Shown here in pieces: positions 7,720 to 12,252 of a stretch of 12,252 nucleotides of DNA; the stretch's first letter is position 1; every line of letters starts with the position of its first letter. Source of the stretch: an uncultured Steroidobacter sp. (GTDB lineage: Bacteria > Pseudomonadota > Gammaproteobacteria > Steroidobacterales > Steroidobacteraceae); NCBI GenBank assembly GCA_946478975.1, contig CAMLEO010000219.1, forward strand, positions 1-12,252. Reading direction: 5' to 3'. A program made the translations under genes and the position numbers. The notes under the pieces were generated by a model, which worked only from the letters and a program-made list of their open reading frames with translations, made no database searches and was not told the DNA's origin.

Positions 7720-7797
7720 GAGCTTAGTCTCATACAACACGCCTGAGGATCGCGCCGCGATTGGCATCAGCAGGGCGCCGCGACCTGCCAAATTCGA

Positions 7798-7826
7798 CTT
7801 GAAATATCATCTTCCGTGCCTATTAT
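7798..7826 (+). promoter_or_regulatory. groESL promoter, sigma-70 type with sigma-32-like -35
   Basis: TTGAAA at 7799-7804 and TATTAT at 7821-7826 are separated by 16 nt, a good sigma-70 promoter. Read with the preceding base, CTTGAAA at 7798-7804 matches the sigma-32 -35 consensus exactly. The matching sigma-32 -10 is weak (CCTAT around 7819-7823), so heat-shock sigma use is only possible. Transcription should start near 7833, inside the CIRCE element. Confidence 0.8.
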
Positions 7827-7852
7827 TAGCACCCGCCTGGGGTGAGTGCTAA
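7826..7852 (+). promoter_or_regulatory. CIRCE operator (HrcA binding site)
   Basis: The sequence is TTAGCACCC-N9-GAGTGCTAA. The CIRCE consensus is TTAGCACTC-N9-GAGTGCTAA, so there is a single mismatch in the left arm and the right arm is perfect. It overlaps the end of the -10 hexamer and covers the expected transcription start, the classic position for repression of groESL by HrcA. The hrcA gene itself is not in the window. Confidence 0.93.
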
Positions 7853-7944
7853 CGGCGCCCGCCCTGCCAACGATTCGAAATCCAGTGGTTTGACGCTGGA
7901 CCCCTTCAATCCATTCGCAAACGAGCTTTGCCGAGGTTTGAGCT

Positions 7945-8247
7945 ATGGCTGACAAACTGAAGATTCGTCCCCTGCACGATCGCGTGATCATCAAGCGCCT
8001 GGAAGAGGAGCGCACCTCCCCCGGCGGCATCGTGATTCCGGACTCGGCGACCGAGAAGCCCATCAAGGGCAAGGTCGTGGCCGTGGGCAAGGGCAAGATC
8101 CTCGAGAACGGCGAAGTGCGCGCGCTCGACGTCAAGGTCGGCGACAACATCCTTTTCGGCAAGTACAGCGGCACCGAAGTGAAGGTCGACGGTGAAGAGC
8201 TCCTCGTGATGCGCGAGGAAGACGTGATGGCCGTCATCGAGAAGTAA
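7945..8247 (+). CDS. groES: Co-chaperonin GroES
   Basis: GroES is the heptameric lid that caps GroEL during ATP-driven protein folding in the cytoplasm. The 100-residue product is of usual length. It begins [18 protein letters not shown], has the mobile loop that contacts GroEL at about residues 20-34 ([12 protein letters not shown]), and ends with the typical [22 protein letters not shown] lies about 9 bases before the ATG. It is the first gene of groESL, 45 bp before groEL, and is controlled by the CIRCE operator and promoter upstream. The 5' leader from the expected start site is about 110 nt. The identification is secure. Confidence 0.99.
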   Translation: MADKLKIRPLHDRVIIKRLEEERTSPGGIVIPDSATEKPIKGKVVAVGKGKILENGEVRALDVKVGDNILFGKYSGTEVKVDGEELLVMREEDVMAVIEK

Positions 8248-8280
8248 CCGGCCCACCGCCCACCCAACGAATTCGCATAG

Positions 8281-9936
<1,656 letters not shown>

Positions 9937-9967
9937 TGTCCTTCCCCAGTCGCATCTCGTGACTGCG

Positions 9968-9998
9968 AAAAGCCCCGCTTCGGCGGGGCTTTTCTTTT
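9968..9998 (+). terminator. Rho-independent terminator of groESL
   Basis: An 11-bp perfect stem AAAAGCCCCGC / GCGGGGCTTTT encloses a TTCG tetraloop, followed by CTTTT. It begins 31 bp after the groEL stop. This is a textbook intrinsic terminator, and its A-rich left flank makes it potentially bidirectional. Confidence 0.95.
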
Positions 9999-10065
9999 GG
10001 GGCGCCCGTTATACGCCGCTCACCGGCGAGTCGCGGGTCGATGCCGGCGAGCTTCGCGCGCCTGC

Positions 10066-10074
10066 TGGTAATAT
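10066..10074 (+). promoter_or_regulatory. Possible extended -10 promoter of the nfeD-qmcA pair
   Basis: TGGTAATAT fits an extended -10 element (TGN followed by TAATAT). It lies about 28 bp before the nfeD-like start, after the groESL terminator. No clear -35 is present at the expected distance. It is a reasonable site for the start of a new transcript. Confidence 0.45.
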
Positions 10075-10102
10075 CTATGCAGCTGGCCCTAAGGAGACAC
10101 CC

Positions 10103-10537
10103 ATGCCCTGGTGGAGTTGGCTGATCCTCGCAGTGATCGCGCTCGCGGTAGAAATGTTCGTGCTCGACGCGCAGTTCTATCTCGTGTTCTTCGGCATCTC
10201 GGCCGGAACGATGGGCATGCTCGCGCTGCTGGACGTAGGTATGCCGGAGTGGACGCAATGGCTGGTCTTCTCGATTCTCGCCGTCATCACGATGGTGAGC
10301 TTCCGGCAGCGTCTGTACACCATGGTTCGCGGCCGCACCGGCCACGTCGAAGAACGTCTCACCTTGGGCGACCGAGTCACGGTGCCCGTGCGCCTGGAGC
10401 CTTCGCAAACCTGCCGCGTCGATTATCGCGGCTCCTCCTGGACTGCCCGCAATGTCGATCAAACCGCGATCGAAGCAGGTCGGGAAGCGGTCATCGCACG
10501 CGTCGATGGCCTGGTGTTGATGGTGCGCGGGACCTGA
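10103..10537 (+). CDS. NfeD-like inner-membrane protein (YbbJ type)
   Basis: The product is 144 residues, close to E. coli YbbJ (about 150). It starts MPWWSWLILAVIALAVEM and has three predicted membrane segments at about residues 5-20, 24-44 and 50-66. The C-terminal soluble domain (about 78-142) is of the NfeD OB-fold type, with the typical end GREAVIARVDGLVLMVRG. The open frame extends further upstream, but AAGGAG at 10091-10096, seven bases before the ATG at 10103, decides the start. NfeD proteins work with SPFH/stomatin proteins in membrane quality control or microdomain organisation, and a QmcA-type SPFH gene follows 37 bp downstream. Family and pairing are confident; the detailed function is not known. 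Confidence 0.9.
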   Translation: MPWWSWLILAVIALAVEMFVLDAQFYLVFFGISAGTMGMLALLDVGMPEWTQWLVFSILAVITMVSFRQRLYTMVRGRTGHVEERLTLGDRVTVPVRLEPSQTCRVDYRGSSWTARNVDQTAIEAGREAVIARVDGLVLMVRGT

Positions 10538-10574
10538 CGCGCGGATTCATATAACAAACGCAACGGAGAAACTC

Positions 10575-11504
10575 GTGAACACAACCATGTATGTGGTGTT
10601 GGCTGTCGTCGTGCTGGTGTTCATCGTATTGATGAAGACTGCCATCGTCGTGCCTCAGCAGAGCGCCTACGTCGTCGAGACGCTCGGCCGCTACAGCCGC
10701 ACCTTGCAGGCTGGATTTCACATCCTGTTTCCGTTCGTCGAGCGCGTCTCCTACAGACATACGTTGAAAGAAGAGGCGATGGATATTCCCGAGCAGGTCT
10801 GCATCACCAAGGACAACGTGCAGGTCGGCGTCGACGGCGTGTTGTACCTGCAGGTGCTCGACGCTCGCAGCGCCTCCTACGGAATTTCCAACTATCGCTT
10901 CGCCATCACGCAGCTGGCGCAGACCACTTTGCGCAGCGAGATCGGCAAGATCGATCTCGACCGCACCTTCGAAGCGCGCGCGACCATCAATGCCAACGTC
11001 GTCAGCGAGCTCGATCACGCCTCCGGCGCCTGGGGCGTGAAGGTGCTGCGTTATGAGATCAAGAACATCAACCCGCCGAAAGACGTGCTGCACGCGATGG
11101 AAAAACAAATGCGCGCCGAACGTGAGAAGCGCGCGGTGGTGCTGACGTCCGAAGGCGACCGCGACGCCAAGATCAACCAGGCCGAAGGCGAGAAACAGCG
11201 CGTCATCAAGGAATCCGAAGCGAAGAAACAGCAGCAGATCAACGAAGCGCACGGCCAGGCCGAAGCCATTCTCGCCGTCGCCACCGCGACTGCCGAAGGT
11301 TTGAAACGCGTCGGTATGGCGCTGTCCGGTCAGGGCGGCATCGAAGCCATGCAGCTGCGCGTCGCCGAAGAGTACGTGAAACAGTTCGGCAAGCTCGCCG
11401 ATGAAGCGTCCAGCACCCTGATCGTGCCCGCGACGCTCACGGATCTGTCGTCGATGATCGCGATGGCGACCGGCGTGGTGAAGCAGCAGAACAAGGTGGG
11501 GTGA
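10575..11504 (+). CDS. qmcA: SPFH/stomatin-family membrane protein, QmcA-like (paraslipin)
   Basis: The product is 309 residues (E. coli QmcA 305). One N-terminal membrane helix spans about residues 4-20. The SPFH (prohibitin-like) domain follows at about 25-190, opening with VVPQQSAYVVETLGRYSRTL and including AQTTLRSEIGKIDLDRTFE. A charged, Glu/Lys/Ala-rich coiled coil (about 180-240) comes next, then a conserved C-terminal tail containing STLIVPATLTDLSSMIAMA. The start codon is GTG with GGAG about six bases upstream. It is paired with the NfeD-like gene 37 bp before it. Members form large oligomers in the inner membrane, and in E. coli QmcA associates with the FtsH-HflKC quality-control system. 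The family is secure; the symbol follows from length and pairing. Confidence 0.92.
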   Translation: MNTTMYVVLAVVVLVFIVLMKTAIVVPQQSAYVVETLGRYSRTLQAGFHILFPFVERVSYRHTLKEEAMDIPEQVCITKDNVQVGVDGVLYLQVLDARSASYGISNYRFAITQLAQTTLRSEIGKIDLDRTFEARATINANVVSELDHASGAWGVKVLRYEIKNINPPKDVLHAMEKQMRAEREKRAVVLTSEGDRDAKINQAEGEKQRVIKESEAKKQQQINEAHGQAEAILAVATATAEGLKRVGMALSGQGGIEAMQLRVAEEYVKQFGKLADEASSTLIVPATLTDLSSMIAMATGVVKQQNKVG

Positions 11505-11515
11505 AGCAACTTTCG

Positions 11516-11545
11516 GGGCGGCGTCATTCGCGCAGGGCGCCGCCC
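11516..11545 (+). terminator. Hairpin after qmcA, possible weak terminator
   Basis: GGGCGGCG at 11516-11523 pairs perfectly with CGCCGCCC at 11538-11545 across a 14-nt loop, starting 12 bp after the qmcA stop. It is followed by TTCC only, not a real T-tract, so termination would be inefficient or rho-assisted. Confidence 0.4.
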
Positions 11546-11571
11546 TTCCGCCCCCGCGCGCCTTTTCAACC

Positions 11572-11850
11572 ATGGATGCCCACGCCAAACTATTTCCTAG
11601 GCGCTGGCTGAGAAAATTCGATAATCCACTGGCCAGGTGGTTGAATCCCACGGGTAACAGGTTGAATGGCGACTATATACCGGCCGGGCCCAGGCCCGAT
11701 CTCCACGATCTCATCGATCCGGTCGCGGCATCCTTCGGCAAATATCCGACCTGGCCTGCGTGGCGTCAGCTCATGAATCGAATACCCTACGTTCCGGGAA
11801 GCGCGGTATATGGGGCAGGCTCTGCTGCGCTCAATGACTGCGGATGCTGA
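11572..11850 (+). CDS. Unrecognised 92-residue protein upstream of a SUKH gene
   Basis: I do not recognise this product. It begins MDAHAKLFPRRWLRKFDNPLA and ends in GSAALNDCGC. It is rich in Pro, Trp, Arg and Tyr, has no signal peptide, and has no clear membrane segment. Codons include AGG and ATA and the 5' half is less GC-rich than the flanking core genes, which hints at transfer. No Shine-Dalgarno is visible before the ATG, and the frame stays open upstream into qmcA in another phase, so the start is uncertain. Its last bases (ATGCTGA) overlap a possible start of the next gene, an immunity-type SUKH protein. By position it could be a small toxin or a toxin-tip fragment of a polymorphic toxin, but nothing in the sequence proves this. 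That it is a real gene is likely, not certain. Confidence 0.5.
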   Translation: MDAHAKLFPRRWLRKFDNPLARWLNPTGNRLNGDYIPAGPRPDLHDLIDPVAASFGKYPTWPAWRQLMNRIPYVPGSAVYGAGSAALNDCGC

Positions 11851-11867
11851 GGTGCGGTGTGAGCGTC

Positions 11868-12206
11868 ATGGCAATGGATACGCTTGTGAAGACCATCCTG
11901 TCGGCAACTCGGAAAGGTTTATTTCGACGGAAGTCCGTATTCAAACCATATGCAGCGGTGTCGCCGGACGATCTGCGTGCGTTGGAAAACAGTATCGGGG
12001 TTAATTTGCCGAGCGATCTTCGCACCTGGCTGCTTGCGGTCGGGTACGGTGATCTTGACGACGAGCTGAGCTTTCGCAAGGAATGGATTGCACAGATAGA
12101 GCGTGGGCAGTTGAGCGGCGGTGTGATGTTCGCGCAGGATAACCTGGGCAATTTCTACGCTTTCGGTTTCTTCGTCCGATCCAATCTACTACTTAGCGCG
12201 ATCTGA
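11868..12206 (+). pseudogene. SMI1/KNR4 (SUKH) family immunity-type protein, probable C-terminal frameshift
   Basis: The frame reads MAMDTLVKTIL from 11868; an ATG at 11844 in the same frame overlaps the preceding stop but has no Shine-Dalgarno, so the shorter start is preferred. The SUKH pattern is clear: VSPDDLRALENSIGVNLPSDLRTWLLAVGYG, then DDELSFRKEW, GGVMFAQDNLGNFYAF. SUKH proteins are often immunity proteins for polymorphic or contact-dependent toxins. After NFYAF the annotated frame gives an unlike tail and stops at 12206. Skipping one base at about 12165 gives VSSSDPIYYLARSEGVFA, which is what the family continues with, before a stop at 12232-12234. So the gene appears to have lost or gained one base near 12165, or the read has an error. 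The family is confident; whether it is inactive is inference. Confidence 0.75.
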
Positions 12207-12252
12207 GGGTGTTTTCGCAGACCGGTGGGCGTAGGCGTGGCGCGGGCGCCTC

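Noticed and set aside
7720..7791. 24-residue N-terminal extension of CutA
   Set aside because: The extension does not resemble CutA proteins, and the internal ATG at 7719 gives the family N-terminus and normal length.

Overview
The window is about 12.3 kb of GC-rich DNA with dense, conserved housekeeping genes. The content and order (cutA-dsbD-thioredoxin-like gene, then aroQ-accB-accC-prmA and a zinc-ribbon protein, with groES-groEL divergent from cutA) point to a gammaproteobacterium, probably near the Xanthomonadales/Nevskiales. That assignment rests on gene order and protein character, not on a database search.

Minus strand, 1-7719. Two sets read right to left. The first is cutA (7719-7399), dsbD (7359-5068) and a membrane-anchored TlpA-like thioredoxin (5052-4396), a redox and metal-tolerance group for the periplasm. 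After a 257-bp gap comes aroQ (4138-3689), accB (3628-3161), accC (3133-1790), prmA (1711-791) and an MJ0042-type zinc-ribbon protein that runs off the left edge (766-1). AccB and AccC are the biotin carrier and biotin carboxylase of acetyl-CoA carboxylase. AroQ serves the shikimate pathway and PrmA methylates ribosomal protein L11. An inverted pair of four-unit heptamer repeats fills the accC-prmA gap, and a tight hairpin sits between accB and accC.

Plus strand, 7798-9998. groES-groEL is a complete heat-shock operon: a TTGAAA-N16-TATTAT promoter, a CIRCE operator overlapping the start region, both chaperonin genes, and a strong rho-independent terminator.

Plus strand, 10066-11504. An NfeD-like membrane protein is followed by a QmcA-type SPFH/stomatin protein. 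This is the usual pairing of these two families in membrane quality control.

Plus strand, 11572-12252. The right end changes character. An unrecognised 92-residue ORF overlaps or abuts a SUKH (SMI1/KNR4) immunity-type gene. The SUKH gene appears to carry a one-base frameshift near its C-terminus. This tail looks like accessory, toxin-immunity-related DNA next to otherwise ordinary core genome. No tRNA, rRNA, CRISPR, insertion sequence or phage gene was seen.
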